Assembly: GCA_026120185.1 (NCBI GenBank)
Contig: JANUWF010001190.1
Location: 620,001-684,000, forward strand
Length of the DNA: 64,000 nucleotides
Reading direction: 5' to 3'
Source of the DNA: Voacanga thouarsii
Lineage: Eukaryota > Streptophyta > Magnoliopsida > Gentianales > Apocynaceae
The notes beneath the pieces were generated by a model, which had not been told where the DNA came from, ran no database searches, and was given only the letters and a program-made list of their open reading frames with translations. The translations under genes were made by a program, and so were the position numbers. This document shows positions 47,749 to 59,600 of the stretch, piece by piece. Position 1 is the first letter of the stretch, and each line of letters starts with the position of its first letter.

Positions 47749-48411
47749 ATGGGGTCTGGGCCATTGATGTTTCTGTCCATTGCGTTGTGCTCTTTTGTGG
47801 CTTTTGGAACGTCATTAAACACTCATTATGTAGAGAATGAAATTGATCACCATAATGCAACTGATTCTGTAAGGCGGCTGTCAAATGCATTGCGCATTGA
47901 AAGGAACACAACTTCAAGTAATGAAGCTGTGGAGTTTCATAACGAAAATGGGGTAAAACATGGTAGTAGTGCAGGAGGAGGAGGAGGAGGTGGGGGTGGT
48001 GGTGGTGGAGGAGGAGGAGGGGGAGGGAGTGGCAGTGGCGGAGGAGGAGGTGGAGGTGTTGGTAGTGGTAGTGGAAAGGGAAAAAGGAGAGGAGAGCACG
48101 GCAAAGGTCATCGTGGAGGTGGTGGTGGTGGTGGCGGGGGTGGTGGAGGTGGTGGAAGCGGTGGAGGACACGGAGGGGGTAGTGGAGGAGGTGGAGGTGG
48201 CGGAGGAGGTACTGGCAGGGGAGTAGGAGGTGGTGGCGGTGGCGGCGGCGGAGGAAGCGGAGGAGGAGGAGGTGGTGGAGGTGGTGGTCAAGGAGGAGGC
48301 TGGGGCTGGGGTTGGGGAGGAGGTGGTGGCAGTGGTGGAGGTGGTGGTGGTGGAAACCAAGGAGGCTGTTGGGGTTGGGGTTGTGGTGGTCATCCTCCTC
48401 CAACGAATTAG
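47749..48411 (+). CDS. Secreted glycine-rich protein (cell-wall GRP type)
   Basis: A 220-residue single-exon frame. The N-terminus (MGSGPLMFLSIALCSFVAFG) is a good signal peptide, with likely cleavage near GTS/LN. A roughly 55-residue non-repetitive part follows, with NAT and NTT possible N-glycosylation sites. About 125 residues are then mostly Gly in (G)nS/T/H/V runs, interrupted by a basic GKGKRRGEHGKGHRG patch. The C-terminal part has Trp and Cys (GGCWGWGCGGHPPPTN). This fits apoplastic or cell-wall structural GRPs, though a precise subclass cannot be fixed. The upstream in-frame ATG at 47713 has a poorer context (T at -3) and lies too close to the TATA box; 47749 has G at -3 and +4. Antisense and +1/+2 frames over the repeat are long but only mirror the GGX codons. 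No frame break is seen, so it looks intact. No canonical AATAAA is obvious downstream. Confidence 0.8.
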   Translation: MGSGPLMFLSIALCSFVAFGTSLNTHYVENEIDHHNATDSVRRLSNALRIERNTTSSNEAVEFHNENGVKHGSSAGGGGGGGGGGGGGGGGGGSGSGGGGGGGVGSGSGKGKRRGEHGKGHRGGGGGGGGGGGGGGSGGGHGGGSGGGGGGGGGTGRGVGGGGGGGGGGSGGGGGGGGGGQGGGWGWGWGGGGGSGGGGGGGNQGGCWGWGCGGHPPPTN

Positions 48412-49039
48412 GGTAAAATTAATGCATGGCTTAACTGTATTAGTCCCTCTATTCTACTGAAGCCAAGGCTTGCTTTATGCCTTTGGTTTTGGATGATTGA
48501 TACCAAAATAAGGTCATTCTTTGCAGCGTGTGATACCGATTTTCCATTTTTTTTTTTTCTGTTAATTTGTTCTTCAACTTGAATTTTGTTTCAACCAAGT
48601 GTATTCATCAAAGAATAGAAATCTTGTTGTCTTTATTATTTCCTCCTTATATTATTCGAACACAATGTGCTACATTGATCTGTCTCTGTTGATTTTTTTT
48701 TTTTTTTTCTATGGGTGTTTTCTATGCGTAAATGATGAATCTAAAAGTTAAGTTGGCATACAAAATTTCATGAGAGCACATTTATGACTGGTAAAATCGA
48801 GTAATCAAATTAACTCAAAAAATGATAAAATGAATATTTCATCTATGTGCGCCTGTGATTTAGTCTAAAACAGTTCCCAATTAAGTAATACATAGATGAT
48901 TCTAATTTCTAGATTTGCAAAAGATAAACGAGTATAATATGTGTTCAAGACCGATAATAATCAAGTGAAAGTCGGGTTAGAGCTAACTTTAAACTCAGAA
49001 ACCTAACTGTGCGCAACTCAACCCCAAATATAATGTAAA
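48412..49039. other. 3' flank of the glycine-rich protein gene
   Basis: Includes the presumed 3' UTR. T-rich tracts at about 48548-48560 and 48691-48710. No other gene seen. Confidence 0.5.
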
Positions 49040-49205
49040 GGAAAATTTTTACGCGCACTCGGTGCACGTATACCGGATACTTTAAGTACTTATATTATTT
49101 ATATTGAAAATTGTATAATAAATATTATATATAATTTTACTTGTACACGGTACAAATACTTAAAGCATCTGGTGCACGTGCATCGGGTGCGCGTAAGAAT
49201 TTCCC
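49040..49205. repeat. Fold-back MITE
   Basis: A 166-bp near-palindrome. The left arm begins GGAAAATTTTTACGCGCACT and the right arm is its inverted relative ending GCGCGTAAGAATTTCCC. The arms are about 55 bp, including CGGTGCACGTATACC versus its partner. The centre is AT-rich. The target duplication is not clear. Confidence 0.75.
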
Positions 49206-50026
49206 TGACGAAAAACCTTCATTAAAAAAGAAAGGAATGAAGGAGAGATAATATATATATATATATATATATATGACCGTTACCTTTGAACTTTTTCAAA
49301 TAATGATTTTTACTCTCAAATTTTAAAATGTGTGATTTTAGCCCTCAAACATTAAAAATACATTTAAAAAATCTTATAATAATAAAAACCCAAATACAAT
49401 ATAAAGTCACTAAATTTTAATTTTCATTTCTCTATTTTTTACTTCCAAAATATTATTATTCAATTTTAATCTTGTTATCTTCTCTTCAATTTTTTTCGTA
49501 TTATCAATAGCAATTTCAATACTTAACACTATAACTCTTATGCGGCTTAATAATTTTGGAGCATATTTTCGAGTCTAACTATACAACAAAAATTACAGAT
49601 TTTACTATTTAAGAAACAAAATCCAGATATAAAAATGAGAACAAAAAAAAAAAAAAACCAAATTTAGTTCTCGACGAATATCAAAGAAACTCAAATTCAA
49701 TTCTCGATTGATAGCAATTTTCTTGATATATCTATAGAAAAGAAAATTAGATTTGAAATGAGAAGTGAATTATTAAAAAAAAAGATATGAAAAAAGAAGT
49801 GAGAAACACGTAAGTCGCAACAGTCGTTTTTGTCATATACAGAAGCTACTTTGTAAGAATTAAAGGGAAACTTAATACTAAATTGTGAAAATTTTAAATA
49901 GATAAAAATACTCATAAAATAAGTCATGTATGAGCTATATGATAAACTTATGTAAGTACTTAACAGTTTCAATTGACAAAAAAATTATTTTTTAAATGTT
50001 TTAAATGTTCAAAGACTAAAATCATA
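49206..50026. other. AT-rich intergenic DNA
   Basis: No gene seen. A TA run lies at about 49250-49273. Confidence 0.5.
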
Positions 50027-50198
50027 CTCTCTCCGTCCCAACTAAATTGATAGTGGTTAATTTGTGACGATATTTTATATAAAAAATAAAAGTTGAAATA
50101 TAATAATAGTAGAGTATATAATATAGTATAATAAAAGTAGAAAATATATGTATCTCACATTGCTTTATGTCAGATTTAAATATATAAAAGTAATATAT
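50027..50198. repeat. Stowaway-like MITE, family D, 5' half
   Basis: Begins CTCTCTCCGTCCCAACTAAA after TA and follows the family D sequence until ATATATGTGG. Another sequence (a GC-rich patch and the copia fragment) then takes over. Confidence 0.6.
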
Positions 50199-50290
50199 GT
50201 GGGCCGGCCCGCACGGTTTCGGGCTGTGCCAGGCCGGGCCCAAGGACCGGCCCGCACATCCAAAGGGAGGCAAGCCGGTTCGTGCCGGTA
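50199..50290. other. GC-rich GGCCCGGCC patch at element junction
   Basis: Dense GGGCCGG / CCGGCCCGCAC motifs, some inverted. Abruptly different from its surroundings. It may be a hAT-type subterminal scrap. Confidence 0.45.
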
Positions 50291-50332
50291 CCTGATACCT
50301 TGTGCTGCATTTGTGTGGTCACAAAAATCACT

Positions 50333-52760
50333 AGAAAACCTTTCACTAGTGTAACTAGAGAGACCAAAATTTTGAAATTAGTGCATAGTGATTTAGGTGA
50401 TTCACAGCCAACCAACTAAAGGAGGTAAATTATATTATATCACATTCATCGATGACTTTTCAAGATTTTGCTTTGCGTATTTGTTACATGCTAAAAATGA
50501 AGCTCTTGACATGTTTAAGATTTATAAATTAGAATGTGAAAATCAATTTAGTACCTCTATAAAATGCCTTAGGACAAATAGAGGTGGTGAATACTATGAT
50601 CGTGATTATTTTGAAAATGTTGGTGTGGTACATGAATTGACAGCTCCCAATTCCCCTCAGCAAAATGGGATAGCGGAAAGAGAAAATCGAACCCTTATTA
50701 AGATGGTTAATGCTTTGCTTTCCAATTCTGGACTATGCAAAGGATTTTGGGGTAAAGCGTTACTAACAGTCTGTCATATTCTTAATAGAGTGCCTATTAA
50801 AAGAAAATCTATAACTCTTATAAGTTGTGGAAGAAATGTAAACCCAATTTAAATTACCCAAAGATATGGGGTTGTAGAGCTTTTGTTAAGCTTCCTGAAC
50901 CAAAAGTAAGAAAAATTGGTGAAAGAGGAGCAAAATGTATTTTCCTTGATTATGCTTCTAACAATAAAGCATACAAATTCATGGTTATTGAACCAAATAA
51001 TTCTGTTGGTTTCAATACTGTGATAGAATCCATAGATGCCATCTTTGATGAAAATCAATTTACTTCAATACCAAAAATTTCAAAACCTTCAACAGAAAAT
51101 CAAATGGTTGAAAAGACTCATAGAGATGAAACAGTAAGTAAAGAAATTAAATTGAGTAGAAGTAAAGAAGGAGAATCAATAAGTATTTTAATTCTGACTT
51201 CTATACATTCCTAGTCGACGGTACTAGAGAGGATCAATGTAATGAGGTCATGGTTCTAGATGATCTTGAAAATGATCCAAAAACATATGAAGAGGCCATA
51301 AAGTCTCAAAAAGCTATATTCCGGAAAAAAGCAGTAAAGGAAAAGATAGATTCCATTATGAAAAATCATACTTGGGAATTCGTAAAATTGCCACCTGGTT
51401 GGAAACCAATTAGTTGCAAATGAATCTTCAAAGAAAAGAAGAAATTCAATGGATCAGTCCACAAGTTTGCAGGTAGACTTGTTGCTAAGAGCTAAACTTG
51501 TTGCTAAGGGCTTTACTCAAAGCTGTGATATCAATTATTTTGATACATATGCACCAGTGGCAAGAATGACCACTATTAGAGTGCTATTGTCTCTGGCATC
51601 TATATATCACTTTGAAATTCACCAAATAGGTGTTAAAACATATACCTAAATGGTAAATTAGATGAAGAAATATATATGGAACAGCCAAAAAAACTTGTTG
51701 CCAAGGGACAAGAAAATAAAGTTTGCAAATTAAATAAGTCCCTATATGGGCTTAAGCAAGTTCTAAAGCAGTGGCATGAAAAGTTTGTTAAGGTTCTCTT
51801 ATTAAATGGGTCCAAGATACATGACTCTGACAAATGTGTATACACCAAAGTAGCTACGAGTGATTGTGTCTCCATATGCTTATATGTCGACGATATGTTA
51901 ATTTTTGGTTTTGATATAGAACAAGTGAAAACTATGAAGAAATTCTTATATGAGAATTATGACATGAAGGATATGGGATGTGCTGATATAATTCTTGAAA
52001 TTAAAATTACCAAAGTTGGTAATAAAATCTCACTTTCTCAGTCACATTATGTTGAGAAACTCTTGAGAAAGTTTAGTCTAGCCAACTATAATCATTCAGT
52101 CAGTACCCCATTCGATAGCAGTTTGAAGCTCACTCAATGATGGTAGAGCTGTAGCTCAATTGCATTATGCAAGCGCAATTGGATGTCTAATGTACTTAAT
52201 GAGTTGTAGAAGAACAAATATATCATTTGTTGTTGGTAAACTTAGCCAATTTACTAGTAACCCAAATAGTTTGCATTGGCAGGGCATTTATTGTGTACTT
52301 AAATATCTCAAGAAGGCAATTGACTATCAATTATGTTATTCTGGTGAACCAGTAGTCCTTGAAGGGTTTACTGATGCCAGCTAGATAACTGAGAGTGAGG
52401 ATTACTCATCCACAAATGGTTGGTAATTTACCCTAGGTGGTGGTGTTGTTTCTTGGAGTTCAAAGAAACAAACTTGTAAGTTGACTCTATAATGGCAGCT
52501 AAACTTGTTGCTCTTGCGTCTGGATGTAAAGAAGTTGAATGGTTAAGGAATCTGTTACTTGAAATTCCAATTTGGCCTAAACCAATACCACCTATTACCA
52601 TCCATTGTGATAGTCAGTCGAATATCTCTAAAGTGTACAATGTTGTGTATAATGGAAAGTCACAACATATTGGGATGAGGCACAACATGATTCGATAAAT
52701 GATTAATTATGGTATTGTGTTTATAAACTTCGTCAAATCTAGCAGACCCTTTGACTAAAC
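50333..52760 (+). pseudogene. 5'-truncated copia pol (INT-RT-RNase H)
   Basis: A different copia lineage from the other elements here. The frame starts inside integrase (LVHSDLGDSQPTKGGKLYY, then FIDDFSRF, NSPQQNGIAERENRT with the catalytic Glu). RT follows (LVAKGFTQSCDINYFDTYAP, KSLYGLKQ, LYVDDMLIF at about 51880), then RNase H (CLMYLMSCRRTNI, DSQSNI, KSQHIGMRHNMIR). Stops and shifts separate the pieces at 50397-50852, 50825-51214, 51449-51649, 51676-52140, 52160-52384 and 52492-52698. Gag, protease and the 5' LTR are absent. Confidence 0.9.
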
Positions 52761-53322
52761 GTCTTACAATAGACTTGATTTACAAAACTTCCACTGAAGC
52801 ACAATCCAAAACCATCTTGAGGGAAACTCAACTCAACAACCTTTTAGGATTAAGTTCAATGAGCATAGTACTTCAATAAATGGTTGGTGAAGAATTCATA
52901 TTCTTTACTCCTGCATATGTGTGAGGTTGAATAATTTGACTCTTAACAGATTGAGAAGCATGGCTTCAAGATGTATTCAACATGAATATCTAAACAGTCT
53001 GACAAAGTGGATATGAAAGTAAGCCCTTTTCAAAGAGTTTGTGCTTGACTCTTACATGTTTATGATTTCAGGATATGACACAAATGGCTATAAACTGGTG
53101 TCGAAGTTTGCACTCTTATATAATAAGTGTTATGTGTGAACAAGAGTTTGTCGACTTGTTAAGGATTACTAGTTCAAAGATTTATCTACTATGTAATTCA
53201 AAATTGCTGTTTGTTCTTTTTCGCTAGGTAAAGGTTCAAATTGAGAAATACCTTTATTGAAAGTATAACACACTCTAATACTGATTGCTAATTTTTTCTT
53301 TCGTTCTGAAATAGTAGGAGAT

Positions 53323-53590
53323 TGTTGGAATATTTCAAAAATAAAATTATATTTCATTTGTTTAGATTTTAGATTTTATGATATTATTCTTCAAATTCTA
53401 TCTTGATATTTTGTTACTAAAATATCTCTGAGTCAGTATCGTGATCCCCTACTTCTGGAATTTCAATTCAGATTGCTGATTATATAAGAATGCAGGTGGG
53501 TGTTCTTTAGGAGGTGCATCTATATGATACTAATCGCTTCAATTATCTTGCGAATTAAATTTTGTTTATATCCCCTTGCACACCACAACA
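53323..53590 (+). repeat. 3' LTR of the truncated copia
   Basis: Starts TGTTGGAATATTTC directly after the purine tract AGTAGGAGAT. The right end is uncertain; CACAACA at about 53584-53590 is a plausible terminus. No second copy is available for comparison. Confidence 0.5.
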
Positions 53591-54360
53591 CTATAAGTGG
53601 GGGCAAATTCGCTTTAAGGAAAGAGTTCCAAATACTTGATTGAAGTATCTTTAAACTCTGTATGCAAATCTTAAATGTATCACTATAGTCGACGATTATA
53701 ATTAACTATTCCAATACAGTCGATTTTACATCAACAAATCTCCAATAAATTCTTTTGTATAATACAAATTCGTGACGTAAATAAGTAAATCTTAAATCAT
53801 TACATACTTAATCTAATATTTATAGGTCACAAGCTCGAAATCATTACATACTCTACGATCCTTTGCTAAGACAAACGTCCCTTTCTCTTATCTTTTGATT
53901 AGTTAAAAGGGAAATGTAACGCATATCATTGAGTGCGCCTCAGACAGAGTAATCTGATTATGGGATCATTTGTGGAAGGAGATTTTTTTTCTCTCTGTCT
54001 ATCTAGGCTTCCTGCCAAATAGAAAACCGCCGCCGCAGTACGCAATAGGAAAAGGGCCAGCAATACTTGTAAGTGACTATCAAAGCATGCACTTCGCTTT
54101 TGCCTTTGAGCCCCCCACCCATTCCAAGTCCCCACCAAAAAAAAAAATATAAAAAAAATAAAAAATAAAGGCATGTATCAGACTACAAGTCCAATACGAA
54201 ATGGATAAATGAGTAAGTATGCTTTAAATTATAAGGTCAGGAAAAAGATTAAATTTGAAACTTTACCAATTTAATAATTATCTTGTCTTTATGTTAAAGT
54301 ATTTTTAAAAAAATAAAAAAGTCACAAGAAAAATAAATATATCTGTTAATAATAACAAAT
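53591..54360. other. Intergenic DNA before the full-length copia
   Basis: No gene recognised. The last five bases, CAAAT (54356-54360), are the left target duplication of the copia element. Confidence 0.6.
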
Positions 54361-54727
54361 TGTTATGAATTATTGGAATCTCCATTAATTAGTGGAGGCT
54401 CCACTAATTATGGATTTATGTGAATTATTAGAAGATTTTTATGAATGTCCACCATTTAGTGGAGACACCATTAATTGAGATTAGTTGAAGATGATGTATG
54501 CCATGATGTATTCCACTAATTAGAGCTCTATAAATAGAGCTATTCTCTAAGCTTGTAATACACCATCATTTTGTGAAAGAAAGATTAGTGAAAGAAAGAT
54601 TAGAGAAAGAATTGTGAGAGAAAGAAAGAGAGAAGTTTGAAGAGAAATTTTTGTGCAAAGAATAGTTAGAATTTTCTTAGTGTGTAGTGTGTAGATTTTA
54701 TTCTAACACTACCCTAATTTTATAACA
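54361..54727 (+). repeat. 5' LTR of full-length copia
   Basis: TGTTATGAAT...TATAACA. Contains the TATA box at 54529-54536 and a purine-rich GAAAGAAAGATTAG direct repeat near 54575-54620. No CAG or CTG is present in this LTR. Confidence 0.97.
54529..54536 (+). promoter_or_regulatory. LTR TATA box within an inverted repeat
   Basis: TATAAATA sits in AGCTCTATAAATAGAGCT, a perfect inverted repeat with 7-bp arms. It is conserved in all six LTRs of the family in this window. Confidence 0.75.
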
Positions 54728-54745
54728 CGTTATCAGCACGAGTCT
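54728..54745 (+). other. Unusual copia primer-binding site
   Basis: The sequence after the LTR is CGTTATCAGCACGAGTCT. It is not the usual initiator-Met site TGGTATCAGAGC, though TATCAG is shared. The RKD-carrying copy reads CGTTATCGCACGAG here. Confidence 0.5.
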
Positions 54746-54828
54746 CTATCCGTACAAAAGTCAGAAGACTAAGCACGAGTTTCTGTCTTGACCAAAACCA
54801 GAATACAGGTACGCATTTATTGATCTAT

Positions 54829-55896
54829 ATGGCTAATCTCGCTAAACTCGAATTTGTAACCCTTGATATTTCTGGAAAAAATTATATGTCATGGGTTCTC
54901 GATGCAGAAATGCATCTAAATGCTGAAGGCTTTAGTGAAACTATTCAAGCACATAATAGTGCATCTGCATAACACAAGGCTAAAGCTTTGATTTTTATTC
55001 GTCGTCATCTCGATGAAAATTTGAAAACGGAATATCTTACCGAAAAAGATCCATATGGCCTGTGGGTAAATTTAAAAGAAAGATTTGACCACCTGAAGAT
55101 GGTCGTACTACCCACTGCACGGTATGAATGGTTGCACCTGAGGTTGCAAGATTTTAAAACCGTGAATGAATATAGCTCCGCAATGTATAAAATTACATCT
55201 CAATTAAAATTATGCGGAGAAAAAGTGATTGATGAAGATATGTTGGATAAGACATTCTCCACCTTTTATGCCTCGAATATTGTCCTGCAGCAACAATATT
55301 GAGAAAAGGGGTATACAAAATTTACAGATTTAATTACTGCCCTCCTCATTGCAGAGAAAAATAATGAGTTATTATTGAGAAATCATGAAGCCAGACCAAC
55401 TGGCTCAACAGCACTCCCAGAAGTGAATGTTGTTGGCTCCAGCAGAAGCCATCGTTATAGTCGTGGTCGTGGCCATGGCCGTGACCGTGGCCGTGGTTAT
55501 GGTCGTAGACACGCTCGATATTTCTCTTATCACAATTATAATCAAACTGTGAGAAATACTGGCCACCTGAAGTGGAACAGAAAAGATCATAAGGGAAAAG
55601 AAAAAGAAATTGAAGAAAAGCATGAGGATATATGTTATAGATGTGGCATGAAAGGTCATTGGTCACGAAACTGTCGTACGGCTAAGCATTTAGTTGAATT
55701 GTATCAAGCTTCATTGAAAAATAAAAATGTGAAAGCAAATTTTTCTCAATATCCAATAAATAATGCTGAGGATGATTATATTGATCCTGAAGATCTTAAT
55801 ATCAATATTACCCATATGGATGTATCGGATTTTTTTGAACACCCAAACGGTAGGATAGACCGTTTAATTGGTGATGGCAGTGTCCAGAAGAACTAA
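54829..55896 (+). pseudogene. Copia gag, two in-frame stops
   Basis: Gag forms the particle that packages element RNA. The frame begins MANLAKLEFVTLDISG at 54829 and runs about 355 codons. It has a Gly/Arg/His-rich basic stretch (about 55455-55515) and a CCHC zinc knuckle CYRCGMKGHWSRNC at 55633-55674. TAA near 54970 and TGA near 55300 interrupt it; the TGA stands where the sister copy has CGA, consistent with methyl-C deamination. It ends at TAA 55894-55896, ahead of a T-rich spacer and the protease frame. Confidence 0.85.
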
Positions 55897-55978
55897 AGCC
55901 TCACCCTGATATTTTTGTATTTTCATTTTCATTCTATTTTAATAATATTTACGTTTGCATATATATATTTGTGTTCAG

Positions 55979-58900
55979 ATGGCTGTTGTTAATGATGATG
56001 TATGCATTATTGATAGTGGAACTACACACACCATACTAAAAAATGAGAAATATTTTTCTAATCTCAAAATGGGAGAAATAAATATTTATACGATAAAAGG
56101 TAGTGCAGATGTAATTGAGGGCTCCGGAAGAGCTAGTATATTGTTGCCTAAAGGAACAACAATTATTATTGATAAGGCATTATTTTCCTCAAAATCCAGA
56201 AGAAATTTATTGAGTTTTAAAGATATCCGCAGAAATGGGTATCATGTTGAAACAAATGAGGAAAATGGGATTGAACATCTTTTTATTACTCAAATGTATT
56301 TGGGTAAGAAATCGGTATTAGAAAAACTGCCGTTTTTTTTCTACTGGTCTATATTTTGTAAAAATACGTACAATTGAAATTCATCATCTAGTAAATCAGA
56401 AGTTTACTGATCCTATTACTTTTAGCATTTGGCATGACCGGTTGGGTCATCCGGGATCTACCATGATGAGAAGAATCATTGAGAATACACATGGTCATCC
56501 TTTAAAAAATAAAAAGATATTAACATCAAAAAAATTCGCATGTACTGCATGTTTCCTAGGAAAATTAATTGTTAAACCATCACCAGTAAAAGTAGGAGCT
56601 GAAAGTCCTACATTTCTCGAACGGATTCACGGAGATATTTGTGGACCTATTGATCCACCATGTGGACCGTTCAAATATTTTATGATCTTAATTGATGCAT
56701 CATTTCGATGGTCACATATATGTTTATTATCTACTCGCAACCTGGCGTTTGCGAGATTACTTGCTCAAATAATTAAATTACGAGCACAATTTCCGGACCA
56801 TCACATTAAAAATATCCGTTTGGATAATGTTGGTGAATTCTCATCACATGCTTTTGATGCATATTGCATGTCAATTGGGATTAATGTTGAACATCCTGTA
56901 GCTCATGTTCACACACAAAATGGTCTTGCTGAATCTTTGATTAAACGATTACAATTAATTGCTAGACCATTATTAATGAAAACAAATCTCCCAACATCTG
57001 CTTGGGGACATGCTATTCTACATGCTGCAACACTTGTACGTATAAGACCAGCTAGTTATCATAAATTTTCTCATTTGCAATTGGCTTTTGGGTCAGAATC
57101 AAATATTACTCATTTAAGAATTTTTGGGTGTGTTGTATATATTCCAATTGCACCAAACCAACGTACAAAGATGGGTCCTCAAAGAAGAAAGGGGATATAC
57201 GTTGGATATGATTCTCCCTCTATTATCAGGTATGTTGAACCCCTGATAGGAGATGTATTCATAGCAAGATTTGCTGATTGTCATTTTGATGAATCATTAT
57301 TCCCTAAATTAGGGGGAGAACCAAAACAGCATAAAAATGATCTTGCTTGGACAACATCATTAAATTATCTTGATCCGCGCACAAGCGCATGTGAACTTGA
57401 AGTTCAAAAGATAATTCATTTGCAAAGCATTGCAAATCAAATGCCAGACGCTTTTGTTGACTCCAGAAGAGTTACAAAATCGCATATTCCAGCTATAAAT
57501 GCTCCTATTCGAATTGAAATTCCAGCAGAACAAAATATTATACCTATAGCTGCTGAGTCAAAAACACGCCAGAAGCGTGGCCGACCTCTTGGTTCTAAAG
57601 ATAAAAATCCTCGAAAAAAAGAGGATTAAATGATCCCAGAAGATCATATTGAAGAAAAGAATGATAAAGACCAAGAGAGAACCGATGACAAAGAACCGAG
57701 AAATTGATGAAAGTAACACCGAAATTTCTATCAATTATACCACTTCCGGTAGAAGTTGGAATCGGATAGAAACTGTTATTGATAATATATTTGCATACAA
57801 TATATCTCTTGATGTTACACAGGATAATGATGATCCTGAACTAATATCAGTTTATGAATGTCGACATAGAAAAGATTAGCTACAATGGAAAGATGCGATT
57901 CAATCGGAGTTAAATGCACTGACAAAACGTGAAGTTTTCGGACCTGCAGTCCGAACACCAGAAGGTGTAAAACCTGTTGGCTACAAATGGATATTTGTGC
58001 GAAAGCGCAATGAAAAGAGTGAAATCGTTCGATATAAAGCGCGATTAGTAGCCCAAGGTTTTTCACAAAAACCAGGTATTGACTATGATGAAACTTATTC
58101 TCCTATTGTTGATGCTATTTTACTCCGATATCTTATCAGTTTGGCAGTACATGAAAAGATAGAGATGCGCCTATTAGATGTTGTCACTGCTTACTTGTAT
58201 GGAAATTTAGAAAATGATGTTTACATGAAAATCCCCGAAAGATTTCATATGCCTGAAGCATATAAACATTATCCTCGTGAAAATTACTCCATCAAATTGC
58301 ATAAATCATTATATGGCCTGAAGCAATCTGGGTGCATGTGGTTCACACGTCTTAGTGAATATTTATTGAAAGCGGGATTTAAAAATGACCAGGTATGTCC
58401 ATGTGTTTTTATTAAGAAATCTGGTTCTAAATTTGTGATATTAGTTATATATGTTGATGATATTAATCTTATTGGAACTCCTGAAGAGCTCCAAGAAACA
58501 ATTGATTATTTAAAAAGAGAATTCGAAATTAAGGATTTTGGTAAAACCAAATTTTGTCTTGGTTTACAAATTGAACATCTGGAGAGTGGAACATTTATTC
58601 ATCAATCAACATATACTGACAAAAGTGCTAAAAGATTTTACATGGACAAAGCACATCCATTGAGTATTCCAATGATCGTCCGATCATTAAATGTGGATAA
58701 AGATCCTTTCAGACCTCAAGAAAATGATGAAGAACTCCTTGGTCCTGAAGTACCATATCTCGAGTGCAATTGGTGCATTGATGTATCTTGCTAATAATAC
58801 AAGACTCGATATTGCTTTTCTTGTCAATTTATTAGCAAGATTTAGTTCTTCACCAATACGACGACATTGGAATGGAATTAAACAAGTCCTTCGATATCTC

Positions 58901-59476
58901 CAAGGTACAATTGATCTCGGATTATTTTATTCAAATAAAACCAGTCCAACATTGATAGGTTATGCGAGATCTTGGTTATTTATCTGATCCACATAAAGCA
59001 CGTTCTCAAACGGGCTATCTATTTACATGTGGAAATACTTGCTATATCATGGCGTTCTACGAAACAATCTATAGCGACTACTTCTTCAAATCATGCTTGA
59101 AATTATAGCCATTCATGAAGCAAGTCGAGAATGTGTATGGCTAAGATCCATGATTCATTATATCCGAGAAAGTTGTGGATTATCATCAATCAAAGATATT
59201 CCAACTCCTTTTTATGAAGACAATGCAGCTTGCATAGCTCAATTACGAGGAGGGTATTTTAAAGGAGATCGGACAAAACATATTTCACCAAAATTATTCT
59301 TTACTCATGAACTCCAGAAGAAAAGTGAAATTGATGTGCTACAAATTCGGTCATGTGATAACCTCGCAAATATTTTCACGAAGACTTTACCGACTGCAAC
59401 ATTTGAAAAGTTGAGATATAAAATCGGTATGCGTCGGTTTAAAGATTTAAAGGAATCATCTCATCAGGGAGAGTAA
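55979..59476 (+). pseudogene. Copia pol (PR-INT-RT-RNase H), broken frames
   Basis: Protease active site DSGTTHT at 56012-56032. Integrase has WHDRLGHPG plus CxxC zinc region (about 56430-56560) and catalytic D, D and E in HGDICGP (about 56628), RLDNVGEF (about 56817) and NGLAES (about 56920). RT has KARLVAQGFSQ, SLYGLKQSG and YVDDINLIG (about 58448). RNase H has YEDNAACIAQ and GDRTKHISPK, ending at 59476. Frames break near 56330, 57629, 57880, 58790 and 58965-59095. Several breaks sit at CAG/CTG sites where the sister copy is normal (for example GCGAGATCTTGG versus GCAGATGCTGG). It may be nearly intact in reality. Confidence 0.88.
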
Positions 59477-59591
59477 TAAACAAACATATAGAATAGTGTA
59501 CTCTTTTTCCTTCACTAGATTTTTTTTCCCACTGGATTTTTATCTAGTAAGGTTTTAACGAGGCATATTCTTTATGTATGGATGGACATCC

Positions 59592-59600
59592 AAGGGGGAG
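59592..59600 (+). other. Polypurine tract
   Basis: AAGGGGGAG directly before the 3' LTR; primes plus-strand DNA synthesis in LTR elements. Confidence 0.85.

Noticed and set aside
47651..48403. Long minus-strand frames (His/Leu-rich, Thr/Ser-rich) opposite the glycine-rich protein gene
   Set aside because: They are the reverse reading of GGN-repeat codons; composition is explained entirely by the repeat, with no signal or domain.
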